Below are positions 23,739 through 35,738 of a stretch of DNA of 52,629 nt, piece after piece; position 1 is the first letter of the stretch; each line of letters starts with the position of its first letter. The stretch is from Pyronema omphalodes (taxonomy: Eukaryota > Ascomycota > Pezizomycetes > Pezizales > Pyronemataceae), in the NCBI GenBank assembly GCA_024516155.1, contig JAJJXM010000124.1, positions 1-52,629 of the forward strand. The letters are read 5' to 3'. Position numbers and translations under genes: made by a program. The notes beneath the pieces are model-generated. The model ran no database searches, was not told the origin of the DNA, and worked only from the letters and a program-made list of their open reading frames with translations.

Positions 23739-25732
23739 TCAGTGTTTTGCGTACCTAATTTCCCAGATCGTCCCAAACTCCGGGTCAGAGTCCGTTTCCG
23801 AGTCCGTGTCCGAGTCTGTATCCGAGTCCGATTCCGTTTCCCAAGGGTCCGGAACACTGCCGTCACACCATTCCCATGAAATTCCTAATCTCGCACAAAT
23901 CGCGGCAAGTTTTTCTGGACCTTCTTCTAAGCTCTGATTTAACAATAATTTCCAGCATTCGTCGTCGATACTGATGCTGCGCAGATTACTCAATGATCCG
24001 CTCTCCTTGGCAAGTGCTACACCCTCGAGCCACATATATGGTCTCCTGATTGACTCTTCGAACTGGTCAAATGGGCATGTGTCATCATTGTTTTTTCGCC
24101 GACATGTGGACAGAAGACTATCCGGATCATAGAGGTAGAGATTCAACGACTCGAGATTTGGGGGCAACAATTGAAGGAGACAGAAACGCTGGGGCCAGCC
24201 TTTAGGTGATATTGGCACCAACGATGCCAGATCTATTGATATTTCTCTGAGCTTTGGAAAATCCTGAAAAGGTCCTATTCCTCCGTTTGTACTAATGGCT
24301 TCAAACTCACCATCAATATGGATCACTTCGATTGTATTCCTTACGAGGCCCAAGGCCTTTCTCATGTCAGATGCCTGGAATGCCTCAAAGTCCAATGTTT
24401 CCAGCTCCGTTAATGTCGGACTGCACTGAAGAAGTTCCAGTATGCATTGCGAAGCATTTTTTGAATAAACACTCTGAATACAGAGGGACGTTAGAAACCT
24501 CATGATGGGCATGCTGTGAGGGGTTGCTCTAGCAAGGCCCGTATCCTCGATGATCGTAAGGTTCTGCAGGCCGGGTGTATAATTGAGAAAAGAAACAATA
24601 TGCCACTCATTATGTATTGGATTTGCCCGGTTGATAGCGGACTTACAACGGTGGCGATCATAAGCAAACCACTGCATGCGCTGATAGTTGGAGTCTTCGT
24701 CCAGAGGATGCCAAAACAACATTTCCAAAGATGTGAGTGCCGTTCGCGTCCAGATTTCATGTGCCCATGTTGTAAGAAGATATGCGTATCGGCCTCCGAC
24801 ATATCCGTGGAAGATAAGTTCCCTTAGGTTTATCAGTCGTGCTAGCAGAAGAGGAGTGCATATATGCTCGTATTCTAACGATACTTTCCGCAGTTGCGAT
24901 GGGGTCGAAGAATACTGAAATGTCTGGTCGATTCTTGTGTCCGGGTCCATCTGTTGGGTAAACTCAGTGTAGATCTTGTGGTCATGTTTCAGTTCTTCAA
25001 GGCTGTACAGCATCGTGATACTGTTATCGGGGTGGGTCTCACGGTAGGTGAGATGCTGTATAGATGTCGCCAGGCTGGGATTCAAATCAATAAGACGTAA
25101 AAGCTCTCGAACGTCTTTGGTTACTGCAGGGTTATCAGAATCCTTTCGGGGAATCCTCACCGACTCGTAGACAATTGGTTGTAGAAAATAACGAAGGCCG
25201 CGACTAACTAGTCTAAGGTTGAGTAAATCAGGAGTGCAGTTTTCGTCGTCAGGCCCCCTCAAGAAACCGATAATTGAATTGAGGACCTCGGGTGGGCATG
25301 TTGACAAGGATGTGGCGGAAGTGGAACACGATATTTTCTTCTTCTTCTTTTTTTTCTTCGCCTTCCGCCTGTTGCATTTTGCCTGAGATGCAGACGAGGT
25401 TGTGCCATCTTCTTCTGGTATGGGTTGCTCAGGGACTGCGTCGCCGGATCCCTTATTTGCATAGGGTCTTGCAACTTCTCTCTCAGTTGGGACAGTTTCT
25501 GCTGGCCCAGTATTATGCTGGGATCTTGTTGAATCTGTCATTGTCTTGGGTTGTGCTGGTGTGGATGCAGCTCGTGTTTTGCCTGGCATCCCCACTATAA
25601 TTCAACTCGCGGTGTTAGATATGCATTACTTCAATTCCCCTTGACTTTGCCTCACGTTGATCGCTTTGTTATCGATCAAGAAATAGGCCCAACGATTCCT
25701 CTCGAACCGACTGACTGGACGGACGACTTACT
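23739..25732 (-). CDS. F-box protein, paralog E (intact, spacer)
   Basis: Predicted 618-residue F-box protein with no mirror copy. Coding is join(25732, 25594..23739) with a 137-nt intron (25731-25595; donor GTAAGT, branch CTAAC, acceptor TATAG). The split start A|TG gives MGMPGKTRAAST. Seen: polar N-terminus, a Lys run (KAKKKKKKKK) as likely nuclear signal, F-box (LSTCPPEVLNSIIGFLRG), leucine-rich C-terminal region, and a strongly acidic tail (ESDSDTDSDTDSETDSDPEF). It resembles A more than C in the F-box and LRR-like segments. It pairs divergently with gene F, and the large LINE sits between them. A role as SCF adaptor is inferred from the F-box alone. Confidence 0.85.
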
Positions 25733-25828
25733 TTTCTGCTTTGATTTTAAGGTTTGCAAATGTGGAGCGTGTCGTGGAGGATGATGGGGTTAAGGTAAAA
25801 GGTGTTTCGACCCAGTCCTATAAGAGTA

Positions 25829-25837
25829 TGTCTTGGC
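25829..25837 (-). promoter_or_regulatory. GCCAAGACA promoter element of gene E
   Basis: Minus-strand GCCAAGACATACTC, 98-106 nt upstream of the gene E donor. The context closely resembles that of gene A (TGTCCTG-TGCCAAGACATACTC). Confidence 0.5.
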
Positions 25838-26400
25838 AGGACAAGTTTCGCTACCGCAGCTTTTCAACCCGGTGTTCGGCTGACCATCGAACACGGCGTA
25901 TCATTCAACTCGACCATAACGGACGTGCTAACATTGCTACACCGCCGAACTTCCCAGTAACTACGACATGGCGATGCCGCTTTTCTTGACGCCACTGCAT
26001 TGTATTTAACACATATGTTATCGCAAGCCATCACCAGCTCCCATGTCGTTACTCCTACACGCACATTGTCATTGCTGATTTGGGTTTATATGTAGAACAA
26101 ACGTCTACCGGACTCAAAATGTTAGTTTTGACACCGTCCTCAGGGTCACATGAAGGGATGCCTGATCTATACAGAAATGTTCCCCGGTTGAGGTAGGTCA
26201 TCCCAGCCGTTGCCGCGGACCGACTGGAATGTGTCCGGTATTTCCGCATGAGATGGAATAACAGGATATCAATACAATTAAAAAAAAAACCGCAAGCATT
26301 GAAAGCAGTATTTTAATGAAAGCATTTATCACTGTGAACAGAAAAAAGCCAGTTTTCTTCCAGTCATCATTCTCAAACGATGGGTTGACGCTAAAGACTA
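25838..26400. other. Upstream region of gene E
   Basis: Non-coding. About 26340-26405 shows weak similarity to 51845-51895, including GATGATGACTGGA on the minus strand. No gene seen. Confidence 0.4.
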
Positions 26401-26412
26401 CATCCAGAGCGG
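26401..26412 (+). repeat. Target-site duplication of the LINE, 5' side
   Basis: CATCCAGAGCGG, repeated exactly at 34496-34507 directly after the LINE 3' tail. Confidence 0.75.
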
Positions 26413-27248
26413 CGTAACGCAACAACACACCCCGAGTTCGACCCACCCCCCCCCCCCAGCTATCTCAACAACCACCCGGAAATCAGAAGGGATGAATGTT
26501 GATGATGATGCAATCCATTCACTGTTCAAGAATAAGGTATCGTACATATGAATGTAGCTATTTCACATAAATAATTGACACTCACAAGAAGCCTCAACAG
26601 AGGTTGTTTTCTTACATTGGCTTGTTTTCAGCGGAGGTTCGCTAGTGGGTTTCAGAATCGGGTGTGGGATGATTAGTGGGAGTCCATCGTATTAGTGTAA
26701 ACAATAGAATTCACAAATTTTGAACTATTGTAAAAGTATAATATCTTGGCATATGTGATTCAACCTGTGAATACCACTAGCTTCATTGCAATTAAGCGCT
26801 TAATTGCATATCATCACATTGAGATAATCTCAGTTGTTTGGAGCCCACATCGTGGCACGACAGCGTTGTGGGACATGAAAGCCTATATCATCACATCCGC
26901 ATTCCCAGTTTATCACAGCGCTGCTGCGAAATCGTGGTTGACATCCATCGTGTGATTGTGATCACGAAAAAATGAACCGTAGTGCATTGTTTCTCTCATT
27001 ATTATCGCATCACGTACGCACAGTATCAATATATCTTTTATCCTGCTCTGCTTCAGTTATCTGTATTGTTCAGGATCCGGGAGATTTTGTGAACCATACT
27101 TCCTTCTATGTTGTGCATCAATTTTTCATTCTTGACGTTTCTGTGTTGTCGGGTTCGGGTGACGCCGAGGGAAATCAGCATCTGACTTCCCTGCCAGAAT
27201 GGTGCTAATGCAGAAGCGTGCGAAACTAGAACGCAGGTTGCTCTGTTG

Positions 27249-27287
27249 CGACGCGTTTGCAGGGATTCACGTCGCGTCGCGTCGCGG
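27249..27287 (-). repeat. GACGCG / ATCCCTGCAAACGCG motif, copy 3
   Basis: The clearest copy: three CGCGAC iterations, then GTGAATCCCTGCAAACGCG on the minus strand. Confidence 0.65.
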
Positions 27288-27318
27288 TGAACCACCGATC
27301 GTACGTGTATGACATGAG

Positions 27319-27374
27319 TGCTCGTTGACGAGCAACCGCCGGTGGTGGTGCTAGCCACCATCTTTAGCCACGAG
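27319..27374. mobile_element. Solo end related to the foldback element
   Basis: Ends GCTAGCCACCATCTTTAGCC then ACGAG and TA, matching the 4.8 kb terminus of the foldback element with one change, and also holds CTCGTTGACGAGCAACC. No second end was found, so it is a relic. Confidence 0.6.
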
Positions 27375-27413
27375 TACGCGAAAACTCGTGAAGACTCTAC
27401 TTGCATCAGTGCT

Positions 27414-27640
27414 TGATTTGATTTGATTTGATTTCCTTGAACGTTCCCAACCTTAAGGTTATGACGTATGCTACAGTCTATTTACATTTCGAGGCTCCAG
27501 ATGTTACCTTGGAGTCTCGCTGGGATCCGCCCCAGAGCGTACTTCATTTCTTGGGCCTGTTGCCACCTCTTTTCCTTCTGCAGGTTTTCATTCTCGTCGT
27601 TACATTTTGGAGCCCTGTTTGCTCTTTTCCCTCCCGGCAC
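27414..27640 (-). mobile_element. 3'-end fragment of a related LINE, reverse orientation
   Basis: On the minus strand it ends CATAACCTTAAGGTTGGG and then an (AAATC)n tail. CGCTCTGGGGCG and GAGCAAACAGGGCTC occur at positions comparable to the LINE 3' UTR at 34310-34470. It is diverged and truncated, and lies head-to-head with the main LINE. Confidence 0.6.
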
Positions 27641-27689
27641 TCTCACTCTACACTCTCACTTCGTTGTTCGTACCCTATCTTTGCTCTCT

Positions 27690-27830
27690 TCTGCTCTCCT
27701 CTGCCTTCCTATGCTCTCCTTAACTCTCCTCTTCTCTCCTCGTCTCTCCTCTTCTCTCGTCTTCTCTCCTCTTCTCTCCTCGCCTCTCGTCTTCTCTCCT
27801 CTTCTCTCCTCTTCTCTCCTCGCCAGAAAC
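27690..27830. repeat. CT-rich minisatellite (CTCTCCTCTT)n
   Basis: Repeats of CTCTCCTCTT and CTCTCCTCGT in an imperfect array just upstream of the LINE body. Confidence 0.85.
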
Positions 27831-28182
27831 CCTCACTGAACACAGCGCGACCAACACAGCCAGTAAAAAACCACACCCCGAGTTCGACCCCCCCCCCCAG
27901 CTATCTCAACAACCACCCGGAAATCATCAGATTTTCGAGCGGATTCTTGAATAGCTCACTCGATTTACCTACCCGAAGCCTCTCCAGACCCGGCACGCTC
28001 TTTTTCGTCGCGCAAGCGAGGTGAAAGAGAATCACGGCCCCTGAAGACGCCCCTCGGCACAGGCACAAGGCGACCCCACCACAACCACAAAACTACAACC
28101 ACTCGCTTGGACTCGTCTTCTCTTCTCTTCCCTTTAAATCCATCGCTCGCTCAATCTCCCCTCCCAACTCCTTCGCGGCAAC

Positions 28183-29965
28183 ATGGCCCCACGCTCTGCT
28201 GCCCCCCGCAAAAAACCCGTTCCCCCCGACAAAATCAGCACGCCTAGCCTCAGCGCGAGCCAACACGCTAGCGCAGAGCCGCACTCCGAACCAACCACAC
28301 TTGACGACATGAACCTGGAAACCGACACTGACGTCAGTGACGAAGAAACCGCGTCACCTACACCAACCCCAGCTCGCCGTCCCTCCACCCCGCCGCAACC
28401 CACCCCTCAACACCAACCGCCTGCCCTAACTGCACCCAGAACTGGACACACAATCCACGTCCGCAACATCCAAGACTTCCCTACACTTCCGGCAAAACGC
28501 TCTGCACCGTCCACCACCACTTCAACTGAAACTGCCATCGTCTACGAACACGGCATTCAGGCCTTCTTGCGCACACTAGGCAATGAAACAGCAATCCCCC
28601 AACACACCAGCATCGCAGACCTCACAGCAATCGACCGAGTTATGGCCACAGTGACCGCACATGCTGATGCTGCGCGCCTCAACGACCACCGTACCACCCA
28701 ACGCCTCAATAAAGTCTTCAGCATCATGGACCGTAATAGAGCAACACTACGCAAGATCGAAGAAATGCTCCGCAAGCTCCTGCCCTCCCATGATATCCCT
28801 GACTCTGCCGACCCTGCCCCCGACACCAACCCCCTGCCTCCTGCCCAAACCGACGATCTGGTCACCCACTGGAAGACCCGTTGTTTCGCTGCTGAAGAAG
28901 CGCTAGCAAAACACAATATCGCCGCCCCCCCCCGCCATCCCCTTCCCCGTCCCCCAAGGAACTGCTGCCTGGACAGAACCAAATATCCCCAGAAAGCTCT
29001 TCAGCTCTGTTACCCGGACTGTCGCCACCAAGAAGTCCAAGACCCCCTCCCAACCCAAAAACCATTACCAAAACCTGCCGTCCCCCGCCCCGTTACTGTT
29101 TCCATCGCCTGCCCAGACCCAGAAAAACTCACACATGATTTCAATGCCCACCTCGGTACTGCTACCAACCGTGCACTCTGGGAGGCAGATGCCCCTGACC
29201 ATATGTCTGTAGTTACGGTGCGCCGCAACCAGCTTGGAAACCTCACCCGTACGTTCTCCCCCAAAACCACCACTGAAGAAGTTACTGCCCACCGCAACAC
29301 CCTTCAGGAGGCTGCCCAGTCAATCCACTACAACCTGCTTGCACCCCGCGTTGCCGAAAAGTGGTTCAAACTTACGGTACACAGCATTCCACTTGACTCC
29401 TACCCTGATAACCCTGATGGCATGCAAGCTCTCCAATCTGAGATTGAGCGCAACCATGATATCCAACTCGCCCAACCCCCCCGATACATAACCCACCCTG
29501 ACAAACGCGTTGGCAAGGCAGCATCAAGTGTTCTGATCGCCCTTAAGACCAATGAAGACGCACAACGGCTGAAGAGAACCAAAGTTATTGTACGCTATGA
29601 GCAGAGGAAGGTTACTGAGTATCACTCAGCTCACCCACCGACCAATGCTGCCGCTGCCTTATCTTTGGACACCACCACGCTGTCTGCCCCTCTATTTCCC
29701 ACCCGCTTGTGCCCTTTGTGCCGGCGCACATTCCACTGACCTGCATCAATGTGCTGAATGTCCGACCAAGACTGGACGGCTGTGCCCCCATGTCAGTGTT
29801 AAATGCAGGAACTGCACTGATGCCAACCAAGATGACACAGCCCACCCTGCATTCCACCCCAAATGCCCATCCCGCCTGGAAGTCATAAGAACTGTCTGGC
29901 AAAGAATAAAAACCGCCCCCAAACCCTCTGACCTTCCCTCTGACACTAATATGACCACGGATTAG
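28183..29965 (+). pseudogene. LINE ORF1 (gag-like RNA-binding protein), one frameshift
   Basis: Begins MAPRSAAPRKKPVPPDK, a Pro/Thr-rich N-terminus. A predicted helical segment follows (FLRTLGNETAIPQHTS through KIEEMLRKLLPS), then a conserved core (EKWFKLTVHSIPLDSYPDN). A frame change near 29690-29715 splits it from a Cys/His-rich end containing CALCAGAHSTDLHQC and CRNC, a zinc-knuckle-like region expected to bind the LINE RNA. Uninterrupted length would be about 593 residues. The frameshift removes the knuckle from the main frame, which stops at 29739. The protein's role as the RNP component is known for the family. Confidence 0.8.
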
Positions 29966-29984
29966 TAATTACAACTCTTCCGCG

Positions 29985-32900
29985 GCAACCCTACGAATAA
30001 TATCCCACAACATTAATAGGAGCACCATAGCCCTTAACTCCCTTCTGAAATCTGCTGGCAGGACTGCAGACATCATTCTGATACAGGAAGCTGATATCAG
30101 AAACCCCATATATGCCACAACACACCCAGATTTCCTTCTCCTTATACCCCTAGCAAACAATCGGACAGTTGTCAGGACGATGGCGTACATTTCGAGACTA
30201 AAACCTCACCTACATGTTACTCCACGTCCTGATATCTGTGCGGACCCAGATCTCCAGATCCTTGAAGTATACACCCCCCTTATCCCCACCTTTTACCTAC
30301 TGAACATTTACAACGAATGGGAACAAGATCCAAACCATACACCCTCCCACGCTCATTTACCCCACTTACTGTACCCCACCGCTGCGTCCTAACAGGTGAT
30401 ATGAATGCCCATCATGCACTGTGGAACTCTCATCTCACACGGATGACACGCGCGGATGAGCTGGTATCCCTGATTGAAGAAGCCGGCTGGCACCTAGCTA
30501 ACACACCAGACACACCAACATACCACTACCGCAATGGCCGGGGATCCTCCGTCCTGGACCTGACACTGTCTACACCCTCAATGGCGAACGAAGTACGGAA
30601 CTGGGCAGTCGATGAGGAAGCGGCAACAGGTTCAGACCATGAGGTCATCCGGTTCCAAATACAGTCGCAACACCCAGATGTTGAGCTCTCCAACCCCAAA
30701 CCACGACTGAACTGGAAAAAGACCAACTGGGATGAATTTGCTGCCATCCTCACACGACTCGCATCTTCCCTTTGACCCCGGTGGTCATACCTACAAGGGA
30801 ATCCTACTACCAATAACCTGGACGAATGGGCCGCCTCCCTTCAACAAACCATAGCCACGGCAGCCGAACAATCTACTCCAGCCATCGAACATTCCCCCAG
30901 ATCTAAACGCTGGTGGACTGACAATCTCACAACCACTAGGAAAGAAATGAACCAGGCTCAAAGGGTCTGGAAGCGCACAAGGAACCCAGATGACCACGTC
31001 CAGTTCAGAAGCAAAAGTAACCACCACTTCCGGGCAGTCCGACACGCAAAAAACAGCCTATGGAAAGAGTACCTGTCTCAAGCAAAAGGAGCGGACATAT
31101 GGGCTGCCTTCCGCTATACTAACCCTCGCCGCGCTCAGCTCACCCCACCAATCACTGACACAACTACCCAACCCAATGCTCTCCGCACAGACTTTGCCGG
31201 CAAAGTTCAAGCCTTTCAGGCCCTCTTTCCCCCCCCAGCAGACGCCCCTCCTCAACCCCACCACATCAATAAACCTCCAATCGAATGGAACACATTCTCG
31301 GAAACCGAAGTCAAATCAGCCATCTTCACCTCAGCACCGAAGAAGGCCCCTGGCCCGGATGGAATCCCATTCCTGTGCCTACGACAAGCCTACACCACCA
31401 TCCCGGAAGATTTCCACCTCCTATACGCAACCCTTGGCAAGGTTGGATATCAACCACGCTGCTGGAGACAGGCTACTACAGTGGTGATACCAAAGCCATA
31501 TAAACCGGACTACAGCTCTGTGAAGGCCTATTGCCCGATCGCGCTGCTAAACTGCATGGGAAAGATTTTAGAAAAGCTAATGGCGACACGTCTAGGACAA
31601 CTAGCAGAAACACACCACATCCTCCACAGAGATCAAATTGGAGGACGACCCAAGCGATCAGCCATCGATGCAGCAATGGCCCTGACACACGACATTGAAG
31701 TTGGCCACAAAAACAAACTCATAACCTCCGCCCTCTTCCTCGACGTCAGAGGCGCATTCGACAACGTATCCGCCACACGCCTCCTCGCTACAATGACATC
31801 TCTGGGATGCCCACTTCCTATGGTATCTTGGTGCGCCTCCTTCCTCCAGGACAGCACCACCGCCTTGTCATTCGACGGACACACCGATGACAACGAGCTA
31901 CCCGAACCGGTATCCCCCAGGGATCACCCGCCTCACCAATCCTGTTCCTCCTATACCTACGACCGCTCTTCGACAGTCTATCATCTATCCACCCAAGCAT
32001 CTGGACACCCAGCTACATCGACAACGTCGCTCTAGTCACACAGGGTACATCTAGAGAATCCAACTCAAGGGCCCTTCAGAGGGCCGCAGAAACCGCCTTT
32101 GAATGGGCCCACAAGAACCCAGTGGCATTCGACGACTCCAAGTCAGAACTTCTCCATTTCCACAGATCACAAAAAGACAACACCACCCCTCAAACATGCG
32201 TCAGACTTCCCAATGGCACAATAGTCCAACCAGGCACAAAAGGCGGAAAGAAAGATGTGGTCCGGTGGATTGGTATCCACTTTGATAGAAAACTTTCCTT
32301 TGTTCACCATGTAAATACTAGACTAACAGCCGCATCCAGGTCCTTTAACACCCTAAGAAGCCTTGTGCCATATGAAACTGGTCTGTCCCCCTCTGCTACA
32401 AGAACACTTTACCGTGCATGTGTCCAGTCCAGGTCCGACTTCGGTTCAGAGATATGGTGGTCAAATCAGAAAACGCTGGAATCCAAACTACAACGACAAC
32501 AGAACACCGCCCTACGAAAGATCCTTAACGCCTTCACATCCACTCCGATCATGGCCCTGCACAACGAGGCGGCCCTCCCAGCCGTTAAGATCAGGCTCAT
32601 CCACAAGAAACGAAAATATGCCCTCAGACTCCTCTCCCTGCCCCCTACCCACCCCGTTATTTTCCCGCTGCCCCTCTTCCTACCCCACCCCAGGCCACTT
32701 TGAGAACGCCATCATGTCCCCCACAGAGTATGACTGTGACTAGCACGGTCACACACGCCCCCAGTCCCGTCTCACAGGCATCCTCACTCTGATGAGACCA
32801 TGGCTATCCCCCACGAGCACAGTCGAGAACACGGCCCAACCGGACCCCTCAATATGGAAACCACCCCCCCTGACAACAACCATCTCCACGAGCGAAAAGG

Positions 32901-33947
32901 AGGACGCAACTACCGAACACCTTGCACTCCTACACTCCCTCAAAACAACACCCAATGCAATCGTGGTATACACTGATGGCTCCCCACTCAACGACAAGAC
33001 CGGGGCTAGCTTCTTCATCCCCTACGGCCTCGACAAACAAATACAAGCCCCCATTCCCATGACCAACACACACGAAGTCTTTGACGCTGAACTACAAGCC
33101 ATCTCAGAGAGCCTACTCTCCTGCACTACACACCTACGACGCCTCCACCTCCACAACCGCCAGATACACATCTTCACCGATAACCAGGCAGCCATCATCC
33201 GCTCTTCTCACCTCTCGCCAGGCCCAGGACGGGAAACTGCCGGTATCATCCACCACACGTGTCAAACCCTCCTCACACGAACCAACTCCACAGTGCACCT
33301 TCACTGGGTACCAGGCCGCACCGACATTGCAGGCAACGATGAAGCAGATCGCCTGGCAAAATTGGCAACTGAAAGAAACCCCCTACCGAACTCGACAATC
33401 TCCCTGTCATGGCTGCGACGCCGCATCCATGAAGCTCACATCCATGATTGGGTCACCTAGTACACCTCCTCCACCCGCCCGAAGACATACGATGCACCAT
33501 TCAAGCGCAAGCTTGATGAAGCGTACACATCAGTGCCCCCAAAGATATCCACGGCGATACTGGGCCTCCGAACAGCACATGGTTACTTTCTCAACAGCCT
33601 GGCACACCCCCCCTCCGAACAATACCCCTCCCGCTCATGCACATGCCCACTCCACCCACCTCAAACCCCACGCCACCTGATCCCGGCCTGCCCCATATTT
33701 ACCTCCCACCGTATTGACCTCCGCCACCAACTTCAACTACCACGGCACCGACAACTACAACTCAAGATGATCCTCCACACACCACACGGAATTCAAGCCC
33801 TGACCACTATTATCTCTGACACGAAGCTCGCAACTGCGGGATGGGCACACACACAGTTAAGCACCCCTGTAGCGGAGAGACACTCACCAGAACACAGATT
33901 CACAATGGCAGATTGGGGTACGTTAACTGACCCCGATGAAGAACACC

Positions 33948-33952
<5 letters not shown>
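29985..33952 (+). pseudogene. LINE ORF2 (endonuclease - reverse transcriptase - RNase H), multiply broken
   Basis: Domains in order: APE-type endonuclease (ADIILIQEAD; after a frameshift near 30385, VLTGDMNAHHALW and GSDHEVI), 29985-30700; reverse transcriptase (PGPDGIPFLCL; ALFLDVRGAFDNV; after a frameshift near 31900, GIPQGSPASPILFLLYL), 31300-32100; RNase H (YTDGS, DAELQAI, FTDNQAA, NDEADRLA; all four acidic residues kept), 32960-33400; and a CTC-H-C tail to DPDEEHL. Further lesions are TGA at 30773-30775, a frameshift near 32700 and TAG at 33458-33460. The catalytic box reads SYIDNVALV where YxDD is expected, so the second aspartate is lost. The element cannot reverse-transcribe. Confidence 0.85.
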
Positions 33953-33990
<38 letters not shown>

Positions 33991-34495
33991 AAAACAAGAA
34001 GAAAAAACACCAGAATGTATTTAAACCAGAAGCAAACTGTCGATAGGACAGGACAAAGATGGATTCGAAGAAGGGAGGATTTGCTACGTTTTCTAACTTT
34101 TCTTTTACATTATGTTTTCCTTTGTATCACGAATGACGAAAAGGGAGAGGAGAGATGGGAAAATCAAGGAGCCGGGGATGAGTGTGTTTCTGTATTTTCT
34201 CATTTCCTTTGTGTTCCTCTACTTTTCTAATTGTTATCAGAGTTTCAGGCGGTAGAAACTGGGGAAGGGTGGAGGAAAGATACTAGAGCAAACAGGGCTC
34301 GCGGACACAGTGACGAGATGGACAGACACAGACAGAACGACAGAGGCGACTACTGCCAGAAACTTAGATAGACCGCTCTGGGGCGTACCCAGTGGCCATC
34401 GGAGTCACTCCTGATGGTCAGCATTGTACCTTAAAGTAGTACCCGCCATAACCTTACGGTTGCAAGCGTGTATGACAAATAAATAAATAAATAAA

Positions 34496-34507
34496 CATCC
34501 AGAGCGG
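34496..34507 (+). repeat. Target-site duplication of the LINE, 3' side
   Basis: CATCCAGAGCGG directly after the AAATAAATAAA tail; exact partner of 26401-26412. Confidence 0.75.
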
Positions 34508-35612
34508 CTGTATCGGTTGCGCGTCCCGAAGAGCAGTCAGCGCGGAGCTCACGGTCCCCCGAACCAAAGACGCACACACGTAATCGGAACCACAGGCAAG
34601 TTTCGACACCAATACTTACGACGAATACCTGCAATCATAAGTAGTACGCAAATCCATTTCTAATGCCGAACTTCGTGATAACCTTGAGTCGCTGACAGTT
34701 ATATCTTGGCGCGATCACCAAAGCGCGTTGGTTCGGTACTTGTGCACGACGTTGAGACGCGACGCGAATCCCTGCAAACGCGTCCCCGCACCACAACCGG
34801 TGTGTTCGCTTAGGTTCAGTATGCATTAGCTCCAGTCTGTGCCTGACTAGAGGATCTAGTTTGTATATCAGACAACGAAACGGAGTTGAGAAGCAACGAC
34901 ATCGAATCGGGTCACTCAATGCTCGAAAAATCCGTGAAATCTTTTGGTGTCGGAAGATTGGGGCGTAAGTAGAGTTCCTCTGATTGACGGAAAACATTAG
35001 CGTGGAGACCAATTACGAGTACTACATACGACCAGGTTCATGTTACATTTACCCCGAGGATGCTAGAGCCCAAGACTCTGGGCGTCTTTCAACATATTCC
35101 TTCGCGTTGGCAGAGTTCAAGATGAGCTGTTCAACCGAGCAAGAGACGTACCAAGTTGTATCTCGAAGGATCCCAGACTAAGATATGCAACTCGTACGTC
35201 AAGCGGACTGAATAACGAAGGTCTTCCTCCCGGGTCGAGTATCCAATTTTCCTTTTTCTACCCTTCGACGCCATGTGAGGGATGTGGATGACCATGGGAA
35301 GAATCGAGATTTTCCATACACAACCTCGGTAGAAGCATGCTAAAAATCATGATCGAAAGCAGAAATGGCCGTAATCATACCCTGGTAGCAACGCGTATAT
35401 GATTTGAATGGTATTCTGTGGCAAAGCTTGTCTATATGTGGTGTGCAAAATAGATTACCGACTTAAAAAGTAGTATTTCGAAGGCATTGCAAGGGGTTCC
35501 ATACAGTATATGAAACTGAAATCCATAAGGGTCCAGTTCAATGTTCTAACGTGTTTGTTTGGCGGACAAACATTGAGATGTCAGATTGCGATGACGAAGA
35601 TTTCCTTGTAAA
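34508..35612. other. Upstream region of gene F
   Basis: Once the LINE and its target site are removed, this joins the gene E upstream region to form a divergent E-F intergenic region of about 1.9 kb, close to the 1.8 kb B-C region. It holds motif copy 4. No gene seen. Confidence 0.5.
34755..34785 (+). repeat. GACGCG / ATCCCTGCAAACGCG motif, copy 4
   Basis: GACGCGACGCGAATCCCTGC then AAACGCG, about 0.95 kb upstream of gene F. The downstream flank resembles that of the copy near gene D. Confidence 0.6.
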
Positions 35613-35621
35613 GCCAAGACA
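35613..35621 (+). promoter_or_regulatory. GCCAAGACA promoter element of gene F
   Basis: GCCAAGACATCC, 127 nt upstream of the gene F donor. Confidence 0.5.
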
Positions 35622-35738
35622 TCCCCACATATCAGAGCTTCGAGTAGCCTTCCACCCTCACACTTTCATACTCTATCACACGCTGAAGCTCTGCAAGCCG
35701 CCAGCGTGACACGAGAGAATATTCATCACACGTCAGAG

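Larger units (their letters stand above)
26413..27865. other. Mosaic segment between LINE target site and LINE body
   Basis: Begins with a segment of about 58 nt (CCCCGAGTTCGACCC, poly-C, AGCTATCTCAACAACCACCC) that recurs at about 27864-27925 as the LINE 5' region. Between the two copies lie: a 22-nt perfect palindrome (26787-26808); 26990-27300, similar to the B-C intergenic region; a foldback-type end (about 27319-27374); a minus-strand LINE 3' end (27414-27640); and a CT-rich minisatellite (27690-27830). No gene seen. Confidence 0.6.
27864..34495 (+). mobile_element. Tad1-like non-LTR retrotransposon (LINE), full length but dead
   Basis: Complete LINE layout: 5' UTR, ORF1, ORF2 (APE-type endonuclease, reverse transcriptase, RNase H, Cys/His tail), an A-rich tract at 33951-33989, a 3' UTR and an (AAAT)n tail at 34478-34495. 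It inserted between divergent genes E and F. A 12-nt direct repeat follows the tail (34496-34507) and recurs at 26401-26412, so the original 5' end is probably 26413 and about 1.4 kb was added later near the 5' end. ORF1 carries one frameshift and ORF2 several lesions including a catalytic change, so it cannot move by itself. A truncated sister copy lies at 1378-2598. The family name is inferred from domain order and an RNase H domain in ORF2. Confidence 0.9.
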
